Below are positions 34,541 through 44,889 of a stretch of 64,000 nucleotides of DNA, piece after piece. The notes beneath the pieces are model-generated. The model searched no databases and was not told the DNA's origin. It saw nothing but the letters and a program-made list of their open reading frames with translations. Numbering within the stretch: position 1 is the first letter of the stretch; each line of letters opens with the position of its first letter. The position numbers and the translations under genes were made by a program. The DNA lies in the NCBI GenBank assembly GCA_002786025.1, contig NHNW01000011.1, positions 1-64,000 on the forward strand, written 5' to 3'. The DNA comes from Zasmidium citrigriseum (lineage: Eukaryota; Ascomycota; Dothideomycetes; Mycosphaerellales; Mycosphaerellaceae).

Positions 34541-36059
34541 TTGCTATACCTTACTCGTGTCTTCGCTTTAATAGTATTATATAGGAGTCTTCGATAAGGG
34601 AAGGAGTAAGCTACGGCGGGCTAAGGTACTATATAATAGTATTACTAGTAAACTTAATTCTCTTCCTTTTACCTATACCCCTACTAGCGACTCTAGGTTA
34701 GCTCTTCGATATACGTATAGTAGTAGCTAGTATATCGTCGATGTGTTCTTACCTACGGTTTAGATATACTAACGATAGCGATAGGTCGCCGCTACTATAC
34801 GTTACTATACTAACTATTACGAGCTCGCTATTAATGTTTTAATAGCGAGCTCGCCTTTCGTCCAAACCCCTTATATACATAATTCGAAACCGCTATTATC
34901 GCCGTTATTAATAAGCAAATCGAAGCGATATTATAGCGCGTACTAAGTAGACCGCGAGAAAGGCGCTAAGTAAGAGGCTTACTAGCGCCTATAACCGAGT
35001 ATAGTAGTAGAAGCGAAAGAGTAGCTCTACTACTACTAGAGCTCTTAGAGTAGCCTATAGCGGTATTACGGGCTACCGTATTAGTCGCTTTAGAGAGAAG
35101 ATTCGTATTAGAAAGGCTAAGAAAGTAACGATAGCTAGTAAGGCGCGTATATTAAGACCGTACTAGTCCTCGTACTAGTTAGGATAGAGCTAATACTTTA
35201 TAGGCGAGGCGAGACGTAAGGTTACGGATGTGTACGCTCTACTAGATAGCGATATACGCCTAGGTCGCTTCTTCTCGATCCCTTAGTTAGCGTTCTACTA
35301 CGTAGTTCGAGAGCTTATCGCTACTAAGAAGAGTAGCCTACACGTCTCGTAGGATACCTCTATCCTCCTTTAGGGCATTACGGAGGGCTTCGGCGTATAA
35401 CACTTTAATAGTATATCTACTTTTAATCCGACTTTAACTATCTATTTACTAATAAGCTATAGTAGTAGCCTATAGTATAATCTACTACGTTAGCCCGAAG
35501 AAGGTATATACTAGTACCTTAATCTAGCGTAACACTACGATAGCTAAGAATATAAAGAAGCTTACGGCGAAGAGCTTAGAGCTATCGATTCCTAACAAGT
35601 ACTATCGGCCGTCTCTATATAATATAACGAGGGTGGAGTTTTCGAGTAGTAGTAGGAAGTCTATAAAGGGTAAGGGCAAGACGGTCGTTATAAAGCGGAA
35701 GCTAGTTGTCGATAATAACGACGACGACGAGAATGTCGATAATAAGTAGATAGTTCTTTAGCGCTATACCTTCTTCGCTTCGATCGAGATACTTAGTACT
35801 TGCCTATATGCTAATAGCTAAATAAATTAACCTTTTAGTACTTGCATTTAAGATCTTTCTAGCTCTACTTTATAATTTTAGCCTATCTATATACTATGCT
35901 AGTCGCTATACTAGTCTTCCCTATAATTTCCCTTTCCCCTTTCCTTCCTAGCGTCCGTAATTTCTAGCTAGACTATATATTATTTTATCTTCCCCTTCCT
36001 AATATTAGCGGGAAGGAAAGACGAAGAACCCTTTCCTTCCCTTCCCTTAGTAAGGTCTA
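34541..36059. repeat. Direct repeat copy B
   Basis: Partner of 1-1519, without indels. It ends in the inverted form of the 7971-7995 motif and keeps more CpA/TpG than copy A. The degenerate plus-strand frame at about 35020-35780 parallels that in copy A. Confidence 0.85.
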
Positions 36060-36089
36060 CTCGGGTTATTAATAATATAAACGTTACTA

Positions 36090-37408
36090 CTACTATTAAG
36101 GAGCTAGTCTCGCGTAAACTAATAGCGAGTAGCTAATATTCTTAATATAGTAATAGTATTCGCCCTTATAGTATCTACGATATTACTAAGTTAGTAGCGA
36201 GGCTTATTATCGGTTAATATATACTAGCCTAAGATATCTTCTAAGATTTAGATAGTAGTAGGATCCTAGAATTTCTCGGCCTAAAGTTTATAGAAGCCTT
36301 AATTCTATCTTAAGTACTTCTTATATAAGGTATACTACTTCTACTAGTCTAGCGTTATATTATTTAATTTAGGGCGTTTCTAATAATTAACTATCTTATA
36401 TATTCCTAGGTTAGAGTAGGCCTTATTAGCGGGTTTACTAGTAATATAGCCGTACCCCTAACGAGGACGCTAAGATCTAGGTAGTTATATACGTTCCTAA
36501 GGTTACGCTTATTAAGTATCGCTAGTTCTTAGTTACTTACTAAGAGTAGTATTAGCTTCTAAAGTAGCATTAGCCTAATACTACTTAATCTTTATAGGTT
36601 TACGTATAAGAAATCGTTAGACTTTCTTAATATATTCTAAGAGATTATTATATATATCTACTACTAATCTTCCTTCTATTATATCGATAGTTTCTTCTAC
36701 TATCCTATAGAAGTCGTTTATAAGATAGTTAGTTAACGGGTAGCTAGTATTTTTAAGCTTAAGTTTATACTAAGCCTATCTTATTAGGAAATCGTAAAAG
36801 TCCTAAGATTTAGGCCCTCTTATAAGCTCGTCGTATTTAACTTAGAGAAGATATCGTCGAATATTAGCTAATAGTTCTATAGTTCTCTAAATATAGTCCT
36901 ACTATCTAGCGATAGTCGTAATATTTATCTAGTTTATTAACTCTACGTATATTTAAGGGATTATTCTATTAATATACGCCTTCTATTCTATCTTAACCTT
37001 ATAGAAAGCGTCGTATACCGCCTTTTAAGACTAATATATGCTCTAGTAGCTTAAGAAGTAGGTTATTCTCGTCTTATAGATATCGAGTAGTTCTTAAGAT
37101 ACGTTCTAAGGTAGAGGATTAGGTAGAGTTAGTATAATAGGTTCCTAAGGCTTAGCTATATAAGGATTAACGTTAGGTATCTTAATATCTTCTTTGGATT
37201 CCGCTAGAGTATTAGTATTGCCGGCGGTTGTCGTTTAAGAGGTATTAGTTAGCTTAGCCTATTTTATATACTTCTAGACTCTAACTCTAATAGCTCGATC
37301 TTTCGTCTATTAAGCGTAATTATCGAACTTCGTCTAGTTAGAGTAGATAATCTCCTTCTACTACTTCGTAGTAGCGAGAAGTGTAGTAAGAGCATCGGTA
37401 GCGGACAT
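36090..37408 (-). pseudogene. Gag-like retrotransposon relic, possibly Copia type
   Basis: From ATG at 37408 (M-S-A-T-D-A-L) a minus-strand frame continues to about 36090 with TAG/TAA stops only. It has a Ser/Thr/Pro linker, then a helical region with an E-L-L-D-I-Y-K...Y-I-N-R-I-I-P...L-R-G-P-K-S arrangement like the helical capsid part of Copia gag, and an Arg/Pro/Gly stretch near 36440. No zinc knuckle or protease follows before the repeat at 36059, so the element is truncated there. Assignment is by general layout only. Confidence 0.4.
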
Positions 37409-37870
37409 AATAGGTAGTGTATTATAGGGAAATAAAGATTAGAGTTAATAAGCTAGCCTACTATTCGTAAACTAGGCTTATAACTATTAGTTAATAACGA
37501 GAGCGAGCAAAACCATACTTAATTTCATAGGGTATCTAAAGCTAATTTTATGTACAACTTATTACCGAGGATCTCGGTTAACCCCTAATAATTAGTGACA
37601 AATATTGTCTCAAGCCGAGACCGTATCCACTTGCTAGTGCTGCAGATCACCATCCAACAATCAACCTCCACACGCGAGAGAGCCCAGATCTCTCTCGGCA
37701 GGCCATCCCCCAGGCCGCTGTCCTCATTCCATACGTCCAGCAGCGATGAATGCCATGTCTGTAGCGGGAGCCGTGTCTGGGCGGCGGCCACAATAGAGCG
37801 GCACACGACCAACAATGCGCCATGATGCCGGCCATCTAGGAAACTCTGCCACCTTCAATGAATCGCGACC
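37409..37870 (+). promoter_or_regulatory. Boundary of RIPed block and RGP1 upstream region
   Basis: Composition changes within about 100 bp around 37500-37600: CpA, TpG and ATG return at normal frequency to the right. The rest is the probable promoter and 5' UTR of RGP1; no clear TATA box. Confidence 0.5.
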
Positions 37871-40486
37871 ATGCCGCCCGCGCCCCTCGCCTCCAACATC
37901 CGCGCCTTTGTGCACTGGAAGGAGCCGACTGTCTACGCGGGAGAAGAGATCGAGTGCATCATCACCTTTCGAAACATCGCCCGGCCGCCGGGTGAGCGAG
38001 ACGACGAGGAGCTGCCCACGCCCAATGGGGGCTTGAATACCAGACGGTCGTCCATTGCGCCGATATCTGCACCGCACAGTCGAAAGAGCTCTGTGGCACA
38101 CATTCGACCTCCGCCCTTGTCGAGACAGCATTCGCATGCCAGCGCCAAAGGAGGACCGCCGGGTAGAGGGCATCGTCCTACGCTATCATTGAATGTTGTC
38201 AGCTCGCCGTCAAGAGGGGGAAATGGCATTCAGACTGCTCCCTTGCAGCAGAATGCCGCTCCATACAGTGCCAGAGCAGGCAAAGGTCATGCCAGATCAC
38301 TATCGATCATGTCACTGGGAAGCGAGCCGGCGAGTGAGAGTCGGACGCCTACAACAGCTGGGGGGCAAGCAAATGGGAAGAGACCCGGGAAGATGCACGC
38401 CCGTAGTGCGAGTCTGCAGCATCCACCAAAGCTCATGGCACATTCACCAGCAGGCCTGAGCTTGCCTTCACCGAGACAGCCCTCGCCGCTTTACGAAACG
38501 ACGACGACGCCTCCAGCTCTACAAGATGGACAACCAATGTCTCTACGACCAGCGCGGCGAAGGCCAGGGACAGTCTCGGCGGATAACACACCACAGCTTG
38601 GGAGACAACCCAGCTTGAAGAAGAAGGCAGGGCATGATGGACACCACACAAGTCTTAACAACTTCAAGTTTCCGCCTGATGAAACTACAGACAAGCGGGC
38701 AGTGTCTGCCGCAGAGCCTGGGCCTAAGCCGGTACGGACTCCATCGACAATGCACTCTGGCCAAAAACGATCATATTCTCCTCGCCCTCAGGAAGGGTGG
38801 TCAAACAACCTCAATCCCATAAGCCGAGTAATGTCTGAGACTTCCCAAGATGGTACTCCACGAACGAGCAGCGAATTCTATTCCATGAGCAATCATAGCG
38901 ACGAAACATTGACCTCCGAGATACCCCTACATCAACAATTTGGACGCCTACTACCAAAGATCCCACATTCGAGAAACCCATCACGATCACCTCAGAACCG
39001 ACCTGCTGAGCCAGAAACCTTAATGATGGCGTATGCTCAGACCATGGGAACCTTCACTTTAGATGGCGGACTGGTCAACGCTGCACCATTTGAAGAAGTC
39101 AAACGGAAAGGTGTACAAGGAGGCGGTGGCGTCGTGGGTGTTGAGCGATCCAAAAGATCTTCTGGATTGTTTGGCGCTCTGAGTTGGGGCAATATTGGCG
39201 AGTCCCTGGGCGGCTTGCTTGGAGGAGACGAGATGAGCTCCATGGCCCAGATGAAAGCCAGCGCCGGCTCAAAGACGATACCGCTGCTATCCACACCACA
39301 GACATTACTCTTCGTCGACCTGAGACTTGCGCCCGGGGAAAGCAAAGGCTACAGCTATCGATTCTCCCTTCCTCGAGGACTTCCACCCAGCCATCGAGGG
39401 AGAGCGATGAAGGTGTCATACCACCTTTCATTAGGTGTGCAGCGACCGGAAGGACAGGTTGTCAAACGTGTTGAGGCTCCATTCCGAGTACTTGGAAGTT
39501 ACGACTCCCGTGGCGACACGTTAGGTCACGATCTCATGTCTCCCTACGTGCTACTTCAAGATGCAGCGCGCACCGCCGTTATTGCACCCGATCCTGTCAG
39601 TCCTAACCGTCTTCCTAAATTCCAGAGCAAAAAGGACACAAAGATGAAGGCAACACCGAAACAAGGACTGGAAGACTTTTTACGCTACACCGAAAGACTA
39701 TTGGAATCGCCAAAGGATGCGAATGGGGTTCTTTTGTCTCCCATCTCGCCCACGTCCCCGGTCTCGTTACATCAAACGTTGTCGAGACAAGGCAGTCTGG
39801 CCGATCAACCGCCTGCCAACACGAGGGAAGCCATCGACTTCGCCATCCTACGATCTAACCAAGTCAATGGTAGTGGTAAAAAGGCAGAATCACAAAGCGC
39901 CAATCGCTTCAATATTGCCCGTTCAGGACAGCCAGTGGCGGTCTTGACTGTGCTGCGACCAGCATACAGGTTGGGCGAAGCCGTAATAGGGACCATTGAC
40001 CTGACTGCTCCTCCGCCAGTCCCTGGCACATCATCACCAGCACCTACATATTCTGTGCTGATCGAGCTGGAGTCCGCCGAGCACGTCGATCCGTCCCTGG
40101 CCCTTCGAAGCAGCCATTCCATCAATCGAGTCACACGGAAGGTGTACGCATCAGTCCGAGAGAATGCGTTATTCGCGCGGCAGATCAGCTTCAATCTAGC
40201 CATCCCATCAAATGCGGCACCGTCTTTCGAGACCACAGGTGTCAGCTTGGCGTGGCGGTTGAAGGTGGAATTCATGACTCAACGACAGGTGCGAGGACTC
40301 GGGATAGAAGGTAACGGCCAAGGCGACGAACTGCTGGAAGAACTTGCATCGGATGAGAGGGGGACCACACTGATTGCAAAGGAGAGACTGCCAGCTGATA
40401 CCTTTGAGATTGCGGTCCCGTTGAAGGTCTACGGGGCTATTGGCATCGGTTCTGTCAGCGCTGAGAGCGAGGCATTACTTGTATAG
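37871..40486 (+). CDS. RGP1: Rgp1-like subunit of the Ric1-Rgp1 guanine nucleotide exchange factor
   Basis: Intronless, 871 codons. In yeast Ric1-Rgp1 activates the Rab GTPase Ypt6 on the Golgi for retrograde transport. The N-terminus has the arrestin-like opening seen in Rgp1 proteins (residues 8-36, I-R-A-F-V-H-W-K-E-P-T-V-Y-A-G-E), followed by a long Ser/Pro-rich disordered section (about 60-440) typical of filamentous fungi. Conserved Rgp1 strands resume at about 465-570 (L-R-L-A-P-G-E-S...Y-R-F-S-L-P-R-G-L-P-P) and 640-865 (V-L-R-P-A-Y-R-L-G-E). The ATG at 37871 is chosen because the conserved strand starts nine residues later. It is the first gene next to the RIPed block yet shows no RIP itself. 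Confidence 0.88.
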   Translation: MPPAPLASNIRAFVHWKEPTVYAGEEIECIITFRNIARPPGERDDEELPTPNGGLNTRRSSIAPISAPHSRKSSVAHIRPPPLSRQHSHASAKGGPPGRGHRPTLSLNVVSSPSRGGNGIQTAPLQQNAAPYSARAGKGHARSLSIMSLGSEPASESRTPTTAGGQANGKRPGKMHARSASLQHPPKLMAHSPAGLSLPSPRQPSPLYETTTTPPALQDGQPMSLRPARRRPGTVSADNTPQLGRQPSLKKKAGHDGHHTSLNNFKFPPDETTDKRAVSAAEPGPKPVRTPSTMHSGQKRSYSPRPQEGWSNNLNPISRVMSETSQDGTPRTSSEFYSMSNHSDETLTSEIPLHQQFGRLLPKIPHSRNPSRSPQNRPAEPETLMMAYAQTMGTFTLDGGLVNAAPFEEVKRKGVQGGGGVVGVERSKRSSGLFGALSWGNIGESLGGLLGGDEMSSMAQMKASAGSKTIPLLSTPQTLLFVDLRLAPGESKGYSYRFSLPRGLPPSHRGRAMKVSYHLSLGVQRPEGQVVKRVEAPFRVLGSYDSRGDTLGHDLMSPYVLLQDAARTAVIAPDPVSPNRLPKFQSKKDTKMKATPKQGLEDFLRYTERLLESPKDANGVLLSPISPTSPVSLHQTLSRQGSLADQPPANTREAIDFAILRSNQVNGSGKKAESQSANRFNIARSGQPVAVLTVLRPAYRLGEAVIGTIDLTAPPPVPGTSSPAPTYSVLIELESAEHVDPSLALRSSHSINRVTRKVYASVRENALFARQISFNLAIPSNAAPSFETTGVSLAWRLKVEFMTQRQVRGLGIEGNGQGDELLEELASDERGTTLIAKERLPADTFEIAVPLKVYGAIGIGSVSAESEALLV

Positions 40487-40833
40487 ATTATGTTCACGAC
40501 CGCGGTAGAAACTACAAGACAATGTATCAATGTCTCCTGATGTGCAGACTTGATCGCTCATATCTCAACCAGTTTCCAGTCTCCAGGAGAAGCCGAGCAC
40601 GTGATGCGCACCTCGGAGCGGCCCGATAAATCTTGGCGTCGGCGGACACATCGATTTTGAGCGGGAGTCGACTTGGACAAACTCGACTTCACACGCTCGC
40701 AGCAGCCAACACACCCAGCGCCCCGGTGAAGACTCCGTCAATCTGTACGTCGGCCATATCAGAGGAACCCCTCTTCGCAATGAGGTTCATATGCTAACTG
40801 TCACTTCTGCAGCACACTTCACCAATCGCAAAC
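40487..40833 (+). promoter_or_regulatory. RGP1 3' end and RPS8 promoter
   Basis: 347 bp between stop and next start. A CACGTG box lies at 40598-40603. No gene seen. Confidence 0.5.
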
Positions 40834-41557
40834 ATGGGGTACAGTCCATACCATCCTCCAACTCCTCCATTGAGCCGCCTGCTAACACTCGCACAGTATC
40901 TCTCGTGACTCGCGTCACAAGCGCAGCGCCTCTGGTGCCAAGCGCGCATACTATCGCAAGAAGAGGTATGCATAACCCGAATGTCTCGTCCCAGCCATAT
41001 CGTTCTGACGATGTGCCTGCAGAGCTTTCGAGAAGGGCCGCCAGCCCGCCAACACCCGTATCGGTGCCAAGCGCGTCCACCTCGTCCGCACCCGTGGCGG
41101 CAACCGCAAGTTCCGCGCCCTGCGTCTCGATGCCGGCAACTTCTCCTGGGGCAGCGAGGGCATCACCCGCAAGGTCCGCGTGATCGTCGTCGCCTACCAC
41201 CCTTCGAACAACGAGCTGGTCCGAACCAACACCCTCACCAAGTCCGCCGTCGTCCAGATTGACGCCACCCCATTCCGTCAATGGTACGAGGCACACTACG
41301 GCGCCTCGCTCGGCCGTAGACGCCAGCAGAAGACCGCCGAGACTGCGGAGGAGGTCAAGAAGAGCAAGAGCGTCGAGAAGAAGCAGGCAGAGCGCACCAA
41401 GGCCTCCGGCAAGGTCGAGCCAGCCCTTGAGCGTCAGTTCGAGGCTGGTCGTCTCTACGCCGTCGTCGCCAGCCGGCCCGGCCAGAGCGGCCGTGTCGAC
41501 GGCTACGTCTTGGAGGGTGAGGAGCTGGCTTTCTACCAGCGTGCTATCAGGAAGTAG
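40834..41557 (+). CDS. RPS8: 40S ribosomal protein S8 (eS8)
   Basis: Three exons: 40834-40838, 40897-40965, 41023-41557, giving 202 residues, the usual length. Introns are 58 bp (branch CTAAC at about 40882) and 57 bp. The first exon holds only ATG GG, a micro-exon layout common in ribosomal protein genes. The product begins M-G-I-S-R-D-S-R-H-K-R-S-A-S-G and contains K-K-R-A-F-E-K-G-R-Q-P-A-N-T and the G-N-F-S-W-G-S-E block characteristic of eS8, a component of the small subunit that binds 18S rRNA. Codon use is strongly C-ending, as expected for a highly expressed gene. Confidence 0.95.
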
Positions 41558-42088
41558 AGCACCACATCACTTTCTGCGAGGCGTTCTGGCATGGCTGGGT
41601 GTTGCATTCCGGCAAGGATGGGCAAGGACCGCACCGTTCTGCGAGAGGGAAAAGCAGCGCTGTGCGATGGGAGGGTTACTCCTGCATAGGGTACTATAGC
41701 AATGCAAAATGCTCTGATGGAATACCATTTTAACGATATCATGATGCAAGTTGCTGTTCTTTCAAGTCTTTCTTCAGCACGCACCTACTAGTCCATGTAC
41801 TCCATGATGCCTCTTCATGCCCACTGCTACTATTGTTGCTAATGTCCATCGTGACTTCTGGCACTACAATCCTCACACGGCATGGCAGCTCTGGCCTACG
41901 ACAGTCTTTCGAGAATAAGGAGAGTCGTGCGGCGATGAAGTTGATGTTTAAATTTCAAGTCTCGCCCACCAAACATTATATACATAAGTATCTTGCCAGA
42001 TAAGGCAGCCAACACATTTCCCAACACCTTCGCTATAGCTTAATCACATAACATCATTGCGGTATCAAAACATTAGACTGAACGTCCC
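41558..42088. other. Convergent intergenic region
   Basis: 3' ends of RPS8 (+) and the GPI-protein gene (-) face each other; AT-rich stretches at 41940-42080 may hold polyadenylation signals. No gene seen. Confidence 0.5.
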
Positions 42089-43825
42089 TTAGAGCAACAG
42101 AGCCATGGCTCCGAAAACAACACCCAAAGCACCGAACAGACAACTCTGGAGATTCGTCCTCGATGCAGAGCCTTGCAGACTGGCAGTGCTCGAAGGCGCA
42201 GATTCAACACCAGAGATCCCCGTGGGTTCTGCAGCGAGCGTTGCAGCACCGACAGGAACTGTGTGGCCATTGACCGTCACGACGTGGTCGATGACGGATG
42301 TCGAAGGGAGCACAGGCGAGACTGTGAGAGTCTTGCCGTTAAGAACCATCTCGTTGCTCTTGAGAGTAGGTTCCGGGTTCGTGGAGACGGTGTGGCCATT
42401 AATGACAATTACGTTGGAAGGCAGGACGGGTTGGCCTGATGCGGTGACTGTGTGGCCGTTCAGAGTGAAGACCGTGGCCTCGGTATGTGCGGTGAAAGCG
42501 GGAGACTCGATGGCAACGGAGTGACCGTTCAGGACAGCGATTTGCGAGGAGACTTGCGTCTCGAGGGTTGAAGGAGCGGCGCCGCTGGGAACAGCCTGCG
42601 TTGCAGTTCCAGAGGCGTTTTCGACGATGAGCTGTGTCGACCCTGCGCTGTTCGTGCTCAGGCCCATGACTTGGGTTGCTTCGCCGGAGCCTTGCGTGAT
42701 GGAGCTGCCAGGTGCGAGGGTCAAGGAGCCGATCATGTAGTCTCCGGCGGAGTTTTGCGTCACGCTAGGTTGGGCGGTGGCGTGTGTGACTTCGTGGTTG
42801 GCGGGTGCGCTGATTTCAACTTCGGAGGATGGGTAGGCGATCATGGATGGGGTGCCTGTGGCGCCGACTTGGATTTCGGTGTTGCCCATGGAGTTCGTCT
42901 GGATGATCACGGGTTGGGAGCCTACGGTGGCTGTCTCGCCGAGGCCGATCGTGTCTGTGCCGACGGCGAAAGAGGCGGAGCTGCCGACTGGGACTGGAAC
43001 AGGTGCCACGGTGGGAGTTGAGCTCTCATCGCTTGTGGGTGCATAGGTGAACTGATGCGTCTCTTTTGGCTGCTCGCTGGCTGGCGTGTTGTCGGCGGTC
43101 GTTGGTGCGAAAGTATATTCAGGGCTGGATGCAGCCTCGTTGGCAGTCGTTGTTGGGGCGAACGAGTATTCTGGACTGGTAGCGGCCGGGGTATCACTAG
43201 GCGATGGCGTAGGAGTATCCAGTTGGCTATTGGACTGCTCAGTCTGTGCCACGCGCAAGGTTGGCGATTCAGTGGTGTCGGCAACATGCGTAGGACTTTG
43301 CAGGGAGTCCTCAGAACTGGCAGTCACAGGGACGGGCGCAACGGGGGTTGTGTTGTCGGTAGTAGTAGGTGCGAATGTGTACTCGGGAGAGCTGCTTGCG
43401 GGAGCATCGTCTGTAGTCGTTGGTGCGAATGTATATTGGGGCGATGCGCTCGAAGATGGGGTGGCAAGGACAGCTTCTGAGGTCTCAGTTGCGGGCGACT
43501 CGAGGGACATGGAGTCCTCCGATGCAGCTGGACTCGGTACGGCAGATTGTTGTTGGACATTCGTGGATACGGCTGCCTCCGATGTTGCTACCGGTGTTGA
43601 TGTAGGGGTATCCAACGCGGCTTCGCTGCTCTCAGAAACTGGAATCATGGCCACGGGGCCTGACGAGCCCATCGCTGTAGTGGTTGCGTCGATGGATGCT
43701 GAGGACGAAGCTGGTGCGCTGGCCGCGACAGATGCCGATGTATCGGTGGCATTATTGCTGTCGGGTTGTTGTGCTGCTGCGATGGCAAAGCAAAGAGCGA
43801 CTGAAGTAAGTATTCTATTCATCAT
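42089..43825 (-). CDS. GPI-anchored Ser/Thr-rich cell-wall protein with two repeat families
   Basis: 578 residues from ATG at 43825 (a second ATG at 43822 is equivalent). The start is chosen because it opens a clear signal peptide (M-N-R-I-L-T-S-V-A-L-C-F-A-I-A-A-A-Q); the frame is open for 111 codons further upstream without such a feature. The body is Ser/Thr/Ala/Pro-rich and likely O-mannosylated. About five copies of a Y/F-T-F-A-P-T-T-like unit lie in the middle (42990-43440), and about five N-G-H-T-V units with hydrophobic lead-in lie near the C-terminus (42230-42530). The protein ends with a hydrophobic tail (L-F-G-A-L-G-V-V-F-G-A-M-A-L-L-L) fitting GPI attachment. Exact role unknown; wall structure or adhesion is inferred. 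Confidence 0.8.
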   Translation of the reverse strand: MMNRILTSVALCFAIAAAQQPDSNNATDTSASVAASAPASSSASIDATTTAMGSSGPVAMIPVSESSEAALDTPTSTPVATSEAAVSTNVQQQSAVPSPAASEDSMSLESPATETSEAVLATPSSSASPQYTFAPTTTDDAPASSSPEYTFAPTTTDNTTPVAPVPVTASSEDSLQSPTHVADTTESPTLRVAQTEQSNSQLDTPTPSPSDTPAATSPEYSFAPTTTANEAASSPEYTFAPTTADNTPASEQPKETHQFTYAPTSDESSTPTVAPVPVPVGSSASFAVGTDTIGLGETATVGSQPVIIQTNSMGNTEIQVGATGTPSMIAYPSSEVEISAPANHEVTHATAQPSVTQNSAGDYMIGSLTLAPGSSITQGSGEATQVMGLSTNSAGSTQLIVENASGTATQAVPSGAAPSTLETQVSSQIAVLNGHSVAIESPAFTAHTEATVFTLNGHTVTASGQPVLPSNVIVINGHTVSTNPEPTLKSNEMVLNGKTLTVSPVLPSTSVIDHVVTVNGHTVPVGAATLAAEPTGISGVESAPSSTASLQGSASRTNLQSCLFGALGVVFGAMALLL

Positions 43826-44889
43826 GGCGTAACGACTGGACGTGGCACGAATGCCACTTGGCGAAGGCAAATCGCAAGGATTAGTGAGGGCGTGGGTATA
43901 GTAGTTCCTGCAGCGTGTGAAAGAGAGGACGAGGATCTGTGACAGGGTATATCGGTTCGCTGAGCCGTTCGGCCTCCTGCCTTCGTCACCCGCGCTGCGA
44001 GATGGGATCTGTTTTGCCAGCGCCACAGCAGAACAGAGTCCCGTGTCCACGCGAGAAGTAGTCGAGCTAGGCCTGAAGAGATGGCCAGCATGAAGGCACT
44101 TACTGCGATTGGACTCTGCATGTTGCTCTTTGGATGTTTTGGGATGCTTCAGCGCCACCAGGACGTTTTGACTCCTGAACGTTTTTCAACTTTGCTGTTA
44201 AGCCTAATTCCACCATCAGCCTCATCGAAGGTCGGTCGAACAAAAATCGATCGCATAGGCGGATTCATCCAAGGAGTGTTCCACCGCTGCGGCTGTTCTC
44301 GACGGACTGACGCGTATTGGCGGTGTTGGAGAAGTCGAAGATGGGCTGAATTCTTGGAGTGAGGTCGAGAAAGACTCGGCCCAGCTTGCCGGGAAGGAGC
44401 TATTTCTGGACTAGCGCCTGCCTTGAAATGAGCCGACTTGCGTGGTGCAACGTCTTTCTGACTCTCACAATCTCATCGTCACAACATTTGTGCAAGGCGT
44501 CGACAAGACGATGAATGCGTTGATCCTGGTGGCAGCAAGGCTTGCACAATGAGCTCTCATGTGCCGAATCTAGCCTGGAGCACTACAGTCTACTACCACG
44601 CCGCCACATGGATGCGAATGCCAAAAACAACATTCTGACGAGCACGAGCGAGATGGGCGCAGCTGCGAGTCCACCTGCCATGGGAGGCGTACAGAACATC
44701 GACTGCCAGGAATTTGAGCAAGGATCCGACAGATGGCACCGTCCAGACTCCAATGCCTGAGTTGTAACCATGGTTCTATCATCAATGGCTCAGGAGGGAC
44801 TCTACTCCTTGCGAACCAGCAAGTCCAGCATGTCTTCATCCGCTATCCTACACGGTGAGAACTATACATCCTGCCATTGTACATGGCGC
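43826..44889. promoter_or_regulatory. Upstream region of the GPI-protein gene
   Basis: 1.06 kb between two minus-strand genes. Open frames here on both strands are short and resemble nothing known. It presumably carries the promoter of the GPI-protein gene and the 3' UTR of the MFS gene. Confidence 0.45.

Noticed and set aside
7971..36059. A single transposon proven by paired ends
   Set aside because: The flanking 8-mers (GATATACT and CTCGGGTT) do not match, so a target duplication is missing; kept only as a hypothesis.
43826..44158. 111-codon N-terminal extension of the GPI-protein gene
   Set aside because: The extension would bury the signal peptide; the internal ATG pair at its start is the better choice.
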